Source of the DNA: Spirodela intermedia
Lineage: Eukaryota > Streptophyta > Magnoliopsida > Alismatales > Araceae
Length of the DNA stretch: 64,000 nucleotides
Assembly (NCBI GenBank): GCA_902729315.2
Contig: LR746280.1
Coordinates: forward strand, 1,980,501 to 2,044,500
Reading direction: 5' to 3'
A model generated the notes under the pieces. It was not told the origin of the DNA. It made no database searches and saw only the letters and a program-made list of their open reading frames with translations. The translations under genes and the position numbers were made by a program. Below are positions 49,884 to 62,088 of this stretch, piece by piece. Every line of letters starts with the position of its first letter. Positions within the stretch are counted from its first letter, which is position 1.

Positions 49884-51513
49884 TGACTCAGTCATTTATA
49901 GTAAATCACGTAAATTTAAAATTTATAAAACTAAAAAATATGATTTTTTAGATATTTAGAAGTATTTCTGAACAAATATATCAATTATAATTCAATAAAA
50001 CTTTCAAAAAATAGCGATAATTTTTAAAGTCGATCACAAGAATGTAATATAATATCTGATAATTATTCAGAATTTTCTTCAATGAATAAATTTTTTTATT
50101 AATTTTATACTAGGAAATGAAAAGGAAATATATTTAAAATTCATAAAAAAAAGAAATCAGGGTATGGACGTCAAGATGATGTCAACGTTCGACGAATGTG
50201 AATTAGGCAGAAATAGAGTTTCACTAGACGATTCTTACGTAAGTGATTATAGATGATTTAATTAATCAAATTCAGATTTGTAAAAGTTAGAATAATCGTA
50301 ATTGAACAAAGTATATTTTGGTAAATTAAAAACACAAAAATTATCACTAAATGAAGTGTAAAGTAAGTTGAAAGTAGGAAAACAGAGTTCTAGTGTCGTG
50401 ACAGTGATGCATCGGCGATACACTAAAATTTTGAGCATTCAGGAGGATCGTTATATAGTGTCCACAACTTCAAAGGCTCTCCTTAGACAAAGACGATGTG
50501 AGCAATATCTAGATCTCCTTGCGAAGTCTAAAGATCAATGAAGTGGGTCGTTGAATCATCTCTGATGGCTGTCACTCGGTGGAGCAAAAAAGCGGCGACT
50601 TTGCGACTCTTCGACGATTGTCACCCGACAAAAAGGAGCTAGATGGAGGTGGGACGCATGTCAAGGAGCTTCATCCTCAGGTTCGTGTAGCAAGAGAAGG
50701 TTCTTCATCGCATCTGGTACACTCTCAAAAGGTTGTGACTCGTCTCCCGACAGATCGTCTTCTTCCCGACGACGGCTTGTTTGTTGATCAATCGTAGATG
50801 ATTTACTCAATGGATTCACGATCTTTTTATTGCAAATCGTTCAACAATTTTAGTAGTAATGCTCCACGAATCATGTTGATGAGATTTTCACCAATGATTC
50901 AGCGATTCTCATTACTTAATCCTTCACTGATAATCTACAAGAAAGTTGTGATAATTAGATAAAAATATGTGACTTTTGACTCTGGAAGGATTCGAACCCA
51001 TGCCGATTGCCTACTCTTTTTGGGGAAGGTGATGCAAATTTAGTCCCATATTGCTTGTGCACCGATGTTTCAGACGAATATATACTAATGTTTCATTTCC
51101 AAGCAAGTCCCTTCTCTCACATGTATGACTATTCCTTGCCCCACAGCTAGCTGGCCACTAGTGACGTGGAAAGAGAGTGGTGCACACATGCCCCTATCAG
51201 TCTAAGCAACTCGAGTCTTTACTCGCGGCTACTCCCCGACTGAGCTTCCGACTTGCTTGCGAGTTTGGCTGGTTGGCGCGTCCCCCTCATTTTATCTTAT
51301 TTTTATTTTTTACTTCTTTTTCTTCATTTATCTCAAAAGTAAGACTATAAAAATCATATAAATTTGTATAAAATCATATAATTACCCAAAAATTCACATT
51401 AATCAACTAAAAATCACTTTTCATACTTTAATATAAAGATAAGTCTATTTATCATGAGTTAAGGCTAAAACTATATTTACTAACTATGAACTCGTAATAG
51501 TGAAGACTTATTA
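49884..51513 (-). repeat. 5' LTR of the gag-only gypsy element
   Basis: Partner of 43950-45566. Minus-strand position 50998-50988 is a perfect Pol III B box (GGTTCGAATCC). Differences from the other LTR are dominated by C/T and G/A changes, as expected for methylated repeats. Confidence 0.85.
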
Positions 51514-51637
51514 GGGGCAATCAATAAAAATTAGGGCTCACAAAGAGAAGATGGAGGAAGACAATAGGTAGAGAATGATAAATCACGACAATGAAAACCA
51601 CAACCACAACGATGACGACAGTGGCAACATCAACGAA

Positions 51638-51970
51638 GGTTGTGAGTCTCATTCTATGTGACAAATAAAGAAAAGACAGAGCATGGTAGTGATGGTTCTC
51701 ATGATAGCAAGAGCAACATTTGTGACAACAATGACAGTGGTTACAATCTCTTAGTCTACATGATAGATAGAGGAGGAGACAAGCACAGCAACGACAGCAT
51801 CACTCATGACAACGACATCAATAATGTTGGTGACAGTGATAGTGGCTATGAACTCCCGTTCTACATGACAAGCAGAGGAGATAAGCATAGTAGTAGCAAC
51901 AATAGTGGTTGTGAGCTCCCTTTCTAAGTGATAGGTAGAAGATAGATCAAGCATAGCAGCAGCAACGTCC
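51638..51970 (+). repeat. Degenerate tandem repeat, four units, partly open frame
   Basis: Units start at 51638, 51739, 51844 and 51907 (101, 105, 63 and 64 bp). Each begins GG(T/C)T(A/G)(T/C)(G/A)A and encodes variants of SGYELPFYM..RG.DKHS, rich in Asp, Asn and Ser. An 89-aa frame (51658-51927) spans most of it. I do not recognise the protein; it lies just outside the LTR in what should be copia sequence or an older insertion. Confidence 0.6.
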
Positions 51971-51974
51971 ACAC

Positions 51975-54025
51975 TCCCATGCTTCGAATTGGTTGTTTCA
52001 GTTTCTACATGTGTTTACTTCTATAATCTCTTTTTCTTTACAAATGTTGTAAATAGTGGATTCTATGAGATTTTCAACACTCATTGAATTTCAACATACT
52101 AACTATGTATTTTTTGCAATCGACAATATAATCTAGGGTTCTCTCCCAAACACATGTTTAGTACTCTACTTGCAAACTAATTGCTAGTGGAAGTATTTTC
52201 ACCTATGTCATTTTTTACAAATTTATAATATTTCTTTTATCATTTTTCCTTTTGTTTCTCTCATTTTGAGTTTGTGGAATATCATTTTAAGCTTCCTTTC
52301 CTGTTTCATTCTTTCTTATGTCTTTACACTCACTCTAACATTTAATAGAAAATATTTTTGCATTACATAATAGCAAGTTTTCTCTATGAATCAACCCAAA
52401 TCTAGTTTGCATTATAAATAATCAAAAAGTATAATTTTAAAATATTTAATTTTAATAAATTTTAAAATTGATTATTTCTTAAAACAATGACTAGAGTAAC
52501 ATCAACGGTGAAGTCTATTCTGACCTTGTTGTAGTTGAGGAGTTGTTGAATAGATAGAGTCTTGATACTAATTATTCTTATCATAGGTGTCTTATAAAGT
52601 TATAAAGTTATAAAGTAATGTGGCTTATAAAGTTATTGGCATTAATTCAGTGAAGGTTCAGATGTTTAACATGGTAGTTCAAGAGCTTAAAAAATATTTA
52701 TAATATTCTAGTATTGTACTAGAATTTAATTTCCTTTGGAATTTTGGAGGCAATTGGATGTTGCTTCAAATATGAGAATAAAATCTTCAAGATTATTAAG
52801 AAAGTGTTCATTGTGATGAAAAAAAGACATCAACAAGTAGGAAACCTAAGGGACAAACTGAATAGAAGACAGCTTTTCTCTTCTTGCCAAACAGATCTAG
52901 CAACGATAGTGGCTGTGTCATTGATCTTGGCAGATCATGAATCGTACTTGGAGCAAACCTACTTCATCCATGAAGAAAAGTATTCCCTAGAAAGATGCTT
53001 TGGTAGATCTTTCTGGAAAACAACCAAATGGAAAGTCAAAATGGAGTGTGTAATCTCGAAACAAGTAGAAATTTCATAAAAAAGATTGATCTTCTTTGCA
53101 AAATGGAGGTTTGACACAGCTTCATTTTCTTCAAAATTGAAGTATCTGCGTCTTTGCAAAACTATAGTCTGGATTGACTTTGGATAAAAAGTAGTACTAT
53201 TCATTTAATACAAGGAGTAAAATGAAAAGGAGTATTCATGCAACATGAACACATAAATCAATCAATGACTAATTTTATGCCTCATGTCTCAAGAATAAAA
53301 CAATCAACATTTTTAGAACTCATAATCCTGGAAACACAAGATCACTCCCTCTAACGTTTTCATTGACTATGAATATTTCACAAGGGCTTGAAACGGATGC
53401 CATACACGAGTTTATTCATTAACTTAGCATTCTTGTTCCTTCTTCCCAGGTCAAAAGTCTTGCTTTCTTTCATTTTTCAAACCCAGCCCAACCCCACACC
53501 ACACACAACCCACCCCGGTCCATCAATTTCTTTTATATTTGATGTTACTAGCAGCACCATAGTCACACTATTGTAATAGCACAAATGTCCATTATAATAA
53601 GCTTTTCACTCTAATGAGTAGCTATTTATAAATTTGGGAGGAGTATTGTTGTAGGTGAGGTTTATATTACAACATTTGATGATTTTATAATTGATGACAC
53701 TTTTTTATGATACTTACAATTGAATCATATGAGTGAGATAGGTATGCAGAAGTTACATACTTGAGAATTATTATTTAGTTTAAAAACTTATCAATTAGGT
53801 TTTTTTAAGTACTATGTCATTAAAAAATAATGCAAAGGAACATTCAAAGTAGTGAAAGCATAAGATAGGTGATGTGTCATATTATATTCATTTAGATGTA
53901 TGCGATGAGGTTGATATGACATCGATAGGTGGTGCTTATTATTTTTTTGACCTTTGTTGATAATTTTTTCATGAAAGTCTAAGAATCTTCTTGAATGTCA
54001 ACTTATTGAGAGAGCACAATATTTA
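51975..54025. other. Interval without a recognisable gene
   Basis: AT-rich; short frames including a 111-aa one at 52744-53079 with no family signature. It should be the pol-proximal part of the copia element by position, but I could not match motifs. Confidence 0.4.
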
Positions 54026-54029
54026 TGAC

Positions 54030-54350
54030 TAAATGCCGATTTGCCAAAGTAATTTTGGGGAGAAATTATGAGTATGATAATTTATTTAGTGAATAAACTA
54101 TCAAATTTTACTCTTGATGAGAAGATAGCCAAAGAGGTGTGATTTGAGAATCATATTGACTATTCAAATTTATATATATTTAGATGTGTAAGATATGTCT
54201 TTGCTCCTTCTAATGAGATATCAAAATTAGATCTAAAGTCAAAAAAATATATCTCCTTCAACTATAGCACTAACATGAAAACATATCGACTTTAGGATTT
54301 AGACGCGAAGATGATTATTTTCAGTAGGGATGTATATATTTTTAATACAT
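54030..54350 (+). pseudogene. copia integrase C-terminal remnant
   Basis: It reads 'IYLVNKLSNFTLDEKIAKEV' then 'HIDYSNLYIFRCVRYVFAPS' and 'KLDLKSKKYIF', then 'MIIFSRDVY', matching the copia blocks Y.INR.PS..L....PEE.W, DYS.LRVFGC..YV, KLD.KSKKCIF and (V/I)(I/F)SRDV.F. Stops are present. Confidence 0.85.
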
Positions 54351-56325
54351 GACACTAGAAGTTAGTCCAAATTATATATTTCTGACTTCTCCTCAAAAAG
54401 AATGATGGATCCAAAATCTACCAACAAGAAAATCTACCAATCACCGCAAGAGATTTAAAGGATGTACTCTTTTTCCATAAATACATAGAGATTGATCAAA
54501 TTGATAAAAAAAATATTGGTTTTGATTTTGAGTAGGATTAAATTTCAGAAGAAATTTGATGCCAGGAAAGGATCCAAAACTTGGAAGAAACCATTATACT
54601 AATCAAAAATGAAGAAAGCAAAAGGGTCTTTAATATAGAACCACACAATGTTGATAATCCAGCATTTGTGGCTAAATATAAAAAAAGGAAGCCCCAACTT
54701 AGCAACAAAGTATAGGTATCAAGAAGAGTAACAATAGGGATATCATATGATGTACCTATTGCAAACAAGTACAGCACACTTGGAAATGATGCTACAAATT
54801 TCATGGAGGGCTTTAGACAAGAGGTCAACATCATCTCACAACCATACATACCTCTATGGTAGTGATAAGAGTAGAGGTGAATACTCAAGAGTGTTTGAAG
54901 GTTTAATGGCTGATATTCAAAATATGGAATCAACTATGCCATCCAACTCTATGAGGCACTTTGATAAGTCCACTCAATCTTTTGTCTTGCATGTAACATT
55001 CAATTATTTTTTTAAATCATGAATTTTAGATACATAAGTCATCAATCATATGACTAAAATCTTTAGTTATTTTTTAACTTTTAATCATTGTCCAAGTAAT
55101 AGTAAGGTAGCCCTAATTGATGAATTACTAGTCACCATAAAAAGTATAAAAATATAAATAAATTCTCTAAGCCTAATTTTTAAAAAAATACATGTACATA
55201 AATTTTTTTACTAATCTTAATTTTATTAAAAAAATAATTGATAATGTAAATTGTAAGGTAACTATCAATAGTGTCATACTTGATGTTTATAATTAAGTAA
55301 CAAATGAGAGAATTTAATAGACTAAAGAGTATGGCATACTTTTCACCATTACCGATGGCAACCTTCATTAGGATGTGAGGAATCAACTATGTTGCACCAT
55401 AAGATTTTTTGTTCAAATTTTTAGAACATTAAATATATGATGTTTTGATAATGGTAGACAACTATAATATCAATTAAGAAGATTTAATACTGCATAATTT
55501 TAAATATGCATGATTTGAGGTTAAACATGAAATTATTTAGACAACTCAAAATAACTTTGTTAAATCCCTAGATGATAATTCACTAAATACACTTATGACT
55601 CATGAAGTTAATTTATTCATTTGATTGATCTCATCATGTGAAACTTTGTTAACATGTGAAACCCATGAAGCCTACATATCTTTGTTATCTTGCATAACAT
55701 TATAGAGATTATCAATATTTCTATAGATTGTGACAAAAAGAAATCTATTTGAGTATTAAATCGGTAATATTTTTATGATGACAAATGAAATCTATAATAC
55801 ATGGATACATAAAATTTTAGCAACTATTGAACACAGTACTTAATCAAAATAAAAATTTATTTATCTTCTTACTTTTCTTTTAAATAAATATTTTTTTAGC
55901 AAAAATGTTTATTTTGGAAAACATCATTGTGAGAAAATAATAATTAAGCAGATTTAAACCAACAAAATATGACAAGGCAAATATACATATCATAGTTAAG
56001 TTGTTCTTTCTTGTGTATGTTATACTATATCAATAAGTTGGAACTATCATACTTGTTCCTTCTTGTGTATGTATACTATATCAATGAGTTCAAGCTATCA
56101 CAGTCATAGGAGAACCAAATTAGATCTAATTGGAGATTTTGTTGTGTCTAAGCTCTATCATATATCTTTTGAAGTCGATGATGAGTACTATAAATTGTTG
56201 AAGATATGTTTTTACACACTTAAATTATGACTTGAGATATCTAATTAACTATTGAAGTTATTTAAGTTGATTTTGATAAGATATAATTACCAAGTCATTA
56301 CTTTGATAGTATTTGTTCTATTTGA
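54350..56325 (+). repeat. Dispersed direct repeat, partner at 39470-41510
   Basis: It lies between copia integrase and RT. It may be part of the copia element itself, of which 39470-41510 is a second fragment, or a nested insertion; the edges are diffuse. Confidence 0.55.
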
Positions 56326-56479
56326 TTCTTCTCTAATGTTTTTATCTCCTCATTCATAATCTATTTCATTCCTCTTGAGATAATATCTTAGAAATACTTG
56401 ATGTAATTGACACAATATTAAGAGAAGAAATAAATATTATGTGAGAAAAAACTTTCCTTGTGAGCTAATTATGATTGAG

Positions 56480-56950
56480 ATATAAAACAGTTTCATGTAA
56501 AAAATATATGTATACATTGAGAACTTGATGAAGAAATATGTATACAACTTCCACAAAGATATGAAATAGGTTACGATGGTGATGTAAGCTAAAGATCAAA
56601 AAATTACCAAGTGCATAGTTTAGCAAATTCACAAATGTGATGCGAGAAATAGATTATATACCTAGTAATATAGACTGTATTTTATTTGTTATAATTCACC
56701 TTTAGGGGAAACTACAAGCGTATTAATCTATGTTTATAATATATTAAGAAATAATGAAAAGGGAAAAGAATGCTTAATTAAGCATATACTAGAGTAATTT
56801 GACATTACAATATTAGAAATGTTGAAATATTTTTTTCACATTGAAGTATCTCACTTGAAGCAAGGGATATTTAGTTATCAACAAAAGTATGTTATTGAAC
56901 TTCTCAAGAATACTTAAAAATTAGATTGTAAACCCATATGTGTTGAGTTA
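56480..56950 (+). pseudogene. copia reverse transcriptase remnant
   Basis: 'EEICIQLPQRYEI'-like text is followed at about 56815-56945 by 'MLKYFFHIEVSHLKQGIFSY' and 'QQKYVIELLKNT', matching the L.YFLGIEV..SK.GI..SQ.KY..DLLK block at the end of copia RT. The catalytic YVDD region was not found intact. Confidence 0.7.
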
Positions 56951-57689
56951 TGAATTAACTCAATTTATTTTTTATGCTTTTTAGATATTGATATAAAATC
57001 ATGAAGTTGAGTATATATGAAAAATTAATTAGAGATTGGTATCTTTGATGATATTAAAGAGTATTGATTGTCAATATATATTGAAAGAAATTTCAGTGAA
57101 GAAACTAAGTCCTATACCAAACAATATCTCATTCTTTTTAAAATTTCTTCCAAGATATAATTATGAGAATCTGTAGATATAAAATTAATAAAAATCTATG
57201 TGATGTGAATCTTTTAGAGCTCCATATAAGTTTAAAGTAATGTCATTCTACTTTGCATTTTGCCTATGTTTTAATCTATGGTGTGTAGACTAGTTGCAAC
57301 ACCTATGGTATGCAAGGTTCTTGATCTTTGTAAATCAACTATATTTTAACTGTGGAATATAGAATCAAGGTAGAGTTCTCAAAAATGAATGTAAGCCAAA
57401 AGACTTTGACTAAATTCTTCCAAAATTCAATGCAGACAAATTCAATATCTATCTATGAACCAATAATATATACCCTTATAGATGTCACAAATTCAAAAAT
57501 ACAAAAGAAAGTAGTTAATTGATGTATCAATATCCTATGGGGAAGTTGATTTATTTTTCTCACATTAAATCAAATGTTACATACTTAGTACAAGTTCTTA
57601 GTCAATTTATGTATAACTTAAGGAAGTTCATCTCTTAACAGTCAAAATAGTTTAAAGGCTCAGTATATATATTTTATTTGAGCACAATA

Positions 57690-58110
57690 ATAGTATAAAT
57701 GTCGAAACTTATATTGATGTTGAATATGCAGGCACTACTATGGATAAACAATCAACCTCAAGCTACTATATTTGAAAGTAACCTCATCACATAGAAGAGC
57801 AAAAAATAACAGGTGTTGACCAGATCTAATGTTGAATTAGAATTTAGAGCAATAGTCCAAGGCATATGTGCTGTCTTGTGGGTGAGACACATCCAAGAAA
57901 ACCTCATAATCAAATAACAAAATCTAATTATATTATATTGTGATAGTAAATATACTATAAGCATCACACAACTCAGTGCAATATGATTGAACTAAGTATA
58001 CTGACATTAATCATCACTTCATCAAGAAGAAACTCAATAGTGATGTTATTTACATGTCATACGTCACTCGATGAAGAAAGCCCAATGTTATCAAAGCACT
58101 TAGAGATGCG
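57690..58110 (+). pseudogene. copia RNase H remnant
   Basis: 'VETYIDVEYAGTTMDKQSTS' with 'SYY' matches YTDADWAG...DR.STSGY; then SSHRRAKNN (W.SKKQ), 'NVELEFRAIVQGI' (SSAEAE(F/Y)RA) and 'INHHFIKKKL' (DRHFI.EKL). Several stops. Confidence 0.85.
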
Positions 58111-58114
58111 AGAC

Positions 58115-59455
58115 TTGTGGATTTTTTTAGAGGCCCAGCCCCTTGACCATAAGTTTCGTTAGGTCAAACATCCAAATCACAATTCTCAATCACCAAGTTC
58201 AACTCCCATAACATTTTACCCCAAAATTGTATTATATATTGGTGCCTCTAAAGGCTAACAATTGATTAACAGGTTCAACTCTCTTGAGTGATTAAATAAT
58301 ATTAATCATGATTTTATCTCACAAAAAATAAGAAAGATTTTGCCATATGTTATTTCTAGAAAATGGTATTGACTTGAGATGCATCTAAAAATTTGATGAA
58401 GAGTATGATAATTTGAACTTAATTCTTGTTGTCATCTCCACATTTCATGAATATGAAAAATGTTGTGACTTTGATCTGATTAAGGATGATCATTAATCGG
58501 TGAAAAATAATTTTTTTATTGATTGCCTTTGTATCGTTTGACTAGTACTTTCTGGATTCATTTCAAAAATGTCTACAAAAAATATTAATAATGCTCTCAA
58601 GATTCTAGAGAACTTAGAGGTGATCATTCAAAACTACTTAGCCATTAAAAAGGTGTTGTATTTATAGAGAAAATCAAATTCAAATCCTACCCTATTTTTC
58701 ATCATCTTTTAAAGATATATCCTTTAAATATTCAGATAATCTATTGAAAAATGAATATTTATTACCATCAAACAGAAATATCTATATCCAAAGTATATCA
58801 TTTTAGTCAAGTTAAATAAGCATTTAATATCATTAAAATATAAGTAATAATATATATCTAAATAAAAACATAATTTTATAATTAGCACTTATCAAAGATT
58901 AATTCAAATAAAATGCAATCATAAATTAAGCATAATGAATCACAATCTCAATATTTATAGTCATATATTTGATGATTTAAAATATTTAAAATTATTTTAA
59001 TTATGTATTAATATTTAAAAAATCAAGTGCAGCACTATGAGCAATATGAGTTCAATCAATTACTTTCATATCCAAATCATTTGAAGGTAATGTTCTAACT
59101 TCATAAACACATATTACACTGATCAAAATTTCATACCTATATTTTACTTCAAATATTTTCGTTGATTTAGATGTACTAGTTATTATTCTCTCATTATGAC
59201 ATATTTTTAAATATTGATAATGTATAAAATAGTTATCAATAATAAAACCTGTAATACGTTAATTCATCATAATTGATCATAAATATAATTTATGAATTCT
59301 TATTTGAGTATTTGATATTATAATTTTAAATATTTATAAATTAATATTAAATTAAATCCATATGTAGGTATAGAGGAACAAATATAATTACATTTTTAAT
59401 TGATCTTATAAGTAGTTGTCATCAAAACAGCTCTAATAATATTATCAAATGAAAA
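58115..59455. other. AT-rich gene-free interval
   Basis: No frame or motif of note; the copia 3' LTR would be expected here but I cannot find a match to 42182-42757. Confidence 0.45.
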
Positions 59456-59460
59456 ATCTT

Positions 59461-59648
59461 CTTGGATCTTAGGAATATGACCTAAACATGAGGATTCTTA
59501 GATCCAAGGGATGTAACCCAAAGCATGAGGTATCCTTGGATCTAAGGAACATGACTTAAACCATGAGGAATTCTTAGATCCAAGGAATGTAACCCAAAAC
59601 ATGAGGTATCCTTGGGTATAAGGAATATAACCTAAAACATGAGGTATT
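59461..59648. repeat. Five-unit minisatellite with alternating A/B units
   Basis: Units of 36, 38, 38, 38 and 38 bp start at 59461, 59497, 59535, 59573 and 59611. Units 1 and 3 share 'cttggatctnaggaa..tga'; units 2 and 4 share 'cttagatccaag..atgtaacccaaa.catgaggtatc'; unit 5 is mixed. This indicates a dimer that was itself duplicated. Confidence 0.9.
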
Positions 59649-59654
59649 GACTTA

Positions 59655-60600
59655 GTTTTAATTCTTGATAATAGTTTTCTTTATATGCTTAGAATTTTTA
59701 ATTAGTAAGTTTTATTTTAAAATAGTAACATAAATTAACTTGACATTCTTCATAATAAAGTATTGTTCTTACTTACACCATCTCAAGTCTTATGTAGGTT
59801 TGTCTTATTAGGTTTAAAGTGACACTTAGACCAAGAAGAGGTGTTGATTTGATCTTTTATCCTAATTTTCACTTTGATCAATATTCTAATTTCGTTGATC
59901 CTTTTTTATCACAAAGGATAAGAATCTATTATTTTTAGAACTCAACTAAGAAGATGTCTTTGAATAAAGTAATGATTTTGAGACTGAATTAAATCTAAAT
60001 CATCTCACATAAAATATGATTATGAATTAGACGTCAAAATTGTATTTAATAGTTGGCATCATTGCTTCAAAGACACGCTACCCCAAAATTATTTTTCAAC
60101 TATTATTTACTAATAGTCAAAAAATTATGAGATTCATGGAAATTAATTAATGATCCATCTATAATGATTGGAAGTAATAATTTCAAAACATGAACATCTA
60201 TTGTCCATGATAAGCTTTCATGGACATCTATAATAATTTCAAAAATTCCAATAGTTTACTTCAAACATTCACACAAAATCCAATGTTCAAGTAATTACTT
60301 TTTTCCATTGTCATTTTTTAAAACTATTGATTGTTTCTTAGTATTAACTAAAGTAATACTTTTGAGCAGAAAATTCATTATGAAACCATAATTCAAAAGA
60401 AGAGCATCAAACACATTTAATTACTTATCTTCTGGACACTTGATAGCATTATTATGTATTTTTCACGAATTTATATTTCATTCATTTCAAGCATGTCCAA
60501 GAGATCACTCATGTAATACATGTATAGAAATTTCAATATAATTCAATCCATTTATTTATATATGTGCTTATGTCATCATCAAAACCTTTTAGAATAATTA
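59655..60600. other. AT-rich gene-free interval 3' of the kinase gene
   Basis: No recognisable feature. Candidate minus-strand AATAAA signals for the kinase gene lie just to the right (60660-60665 and 60722-60727). Confidence 0.4.
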
Positions 60601-60721
60601 AGGCCCCTAAAGCTAACATCCCTAATGCTTTTTAGTGGAGGCTCCAAAAGTGTTTGAAGTTTATTGATCACTATCAGCTTAACCATAATTATGAGGCATC
60701 AAAATTACTATCTAGCTATAG

Positions 60722-60727
60722 TTTATT
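60722..60727 (-). terminator. Candidate polyadenylation signal of the kinase gene
   Basis: AATAAA on the minus strand about 320 bp after the stop; a second candidate is at 60660-60665. Choice between them is open. Confidence 0.35.
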
Positions 60728-61043
60728 GATCCTACCCAATGAATTCTCCACTGAAGGGCAGGGAGAGAAACCCAAAAGCCCATACATTAAAAAAAAAAAA
60801 ACTGGAAAGACAGCAGGCAGGAAGATTACAGAAGGTTCATGGAAATCACAGAAGCAGCATCTCACCTTCCCTTGGCTAGGAACTCAAAAACGTAGAGCAG
60901 CAAGTCTAGCACCAGAAGCCCAACTAAGTTAGAATCTATATATACTCGATCCTTTTGGAGGGACCTGGGGGATAAATAAAAGTGTCCAACTTTGATGGAT
61001 TCAGGAGGCTGTGAGAGGCTTACTTTGATCAAGGGTGGAGCAA

Positions 61044-62088
61044 CTACCAACCTTTGCAGGGGGGCTTTTGCTTCACGAGAGGAACCAGTGACTGGACGAC
61101 ATCAGCCATCAGAGGCCTGTAGTCGGGCTCAGGCTGAACACACATGGCGGCGATGGCGGCCACTTGAACAGCATCCTTCATTGAGTACTGTCCCTCCATA
61201 GCAGGATCAATCACCTGGATCACTTTATCCCTGTCTGTGAGATGAGGCAGAGCCTGTTGGGAGAGGGGGGGGAAAAAAAGAAGAAGAGTGATTAAGCGGA
61301 TTCACTGCACCGGTAAATTTTTGGATCATGAAGAAAAAAGAAGGCAGGAAGTTGTAAAGAAAAAGGGGTTGATGAGGTTTTATAAATCATGAAGAATAGG
61401 TCTTGATTCTCAAAGTTCACAGCAGGTAGTTTAAAAGATGGTTCGATTTAACATCTCTAAGTTCACAGAGGGGAGGGAAGTTGAAATGGAGGAGAGCAAT
61501 TTAGCTACTATAAATGAAGTGAACTCACCCAACAAACAAGGATCCCTTCCCCAGGAGGCCGTTTCATATCTACTGGTACCCTTCCAGTAAGCAGCTCTAA
61601 AAGTACAACTCCATAGCTATATACATCTGACTTTGTAGTTAAATGTCCAGTGAGTGCATACCTTCAACAAAAATAAAATAAAAATGAACAGGTTATCAGC
61701 ATATTTCGTAAGGTACCAGATATCTGACTAACTCTGGGCATTGACCGGTTAAATGACAGTTTATTCTAACAAAATAAATGGCACATGCTCTATATTACTT
61801 AAATCCGGGGAGACGAGTGAAGCCATTACTCTGGTGCAACATAGCCTTGAGTCCCTAAAACTCGGGTGGAAACATGGCCACCCACTTTATCAGACCCAAT
61901 TTTTGCCAAACCAAAATCTGAAACTTTTGCATGGAAATCCTTGTCCAGAAGGATGTTGCTGCTCTTGAAGTCTCTGTGAATTACAGGAGGAGAGACATGT
62001 TCATGGAGATACTCCAAACCTTTTGCAGCTTCAAGAGCTATTCTCATTCTAGTTTCCCAGTCCAACTTGGAGATCCCACCACAAGAAC
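61044..62088 (-). CDS. Receptor-like cytoplasmic kinase, last three exons (partial)
   Basis: Ser/Thr kinase catalytic part. Minus-strand exons are 62088-61830, 61661-61529 and 61253-61044, with GT..AG introns and a stop TAG at 61046-61044. The first visible exon enters with two bases completing a codon and holds [20 protein letters not shown], the catalytic loop HRDFKSSN (an RD kinase), SDFGLAK and the activation segment GTQGYVAPE (last Glu codon split by the intron). The second holds '[20 protein letters not shown]' and [10 protein letters not shown]; the third holds [19 protein letters not shown] (the conserved late Arg) and ends KQKPPCKGW. This fits the RLCK-VII/PBL-like family, cytoplasmic or membrane-anchored signalling kinases. 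The exons for the glycine loop and VAIK lysine are not seen in 62.1-64.0 kb, so an intron longer than 1.9 kb or a start beyond the window is implied. Confidence 0.9.

Larger units (their letters stand above)
43950..51513 (-). mobile_element. Non-autonomous gypsy-type LTR element, gag only
   Basis: Two long direct repeats (43950-45566 and 49884-51513) flank ~4.3 kb. On the minus strand come the 5' LTR (right), primer site (49856-49873), gag, then at 47.17-47.13 kb the 'gggaggtaaccc' block that normally follows integrase, then a purine-rich stretch and the 3' LTR (left). Protease, RT, RNase H and integrase are missing, so the element would have needed a helper. The LTRs differ at roughly one position in ten by eye, so insertion is old. 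Target-site duplication could not be fixed because the end bases have mutated. It lies inside the copia element. Confidence 0.85.
42182..58110 (+). mobile_element. Decayed Ty1/copia element with nested insertion
   Basis: Plus-strand order: LTR (42182-42757), initiator-Met-type primer site (42760-42772), gag (42.8-43.56 kb), interruption by a gypsy-type element (43.95-51.51 kb), integrase end (54.03-54.35 kb), RT end (56.48-56.95 kb) and RNase H (57.69-58.11 kb). All coding parts carry stops. No 3' LTR was found before 60 kb, so the element is truncated or too diverged there. Confidence 0.75.

Noticed and set aside
43940-51520. Target-site duplication of the nested gypsy element
   Set aside because: Flanking bases do not give an exact 5-bp match under any end choice I tried.
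52744-53079. 111-aa frame as a possible host gene
   Set aside because: No signature, ordinary length for chance in this AT-rich DNA, and located inside a decayed copia element.
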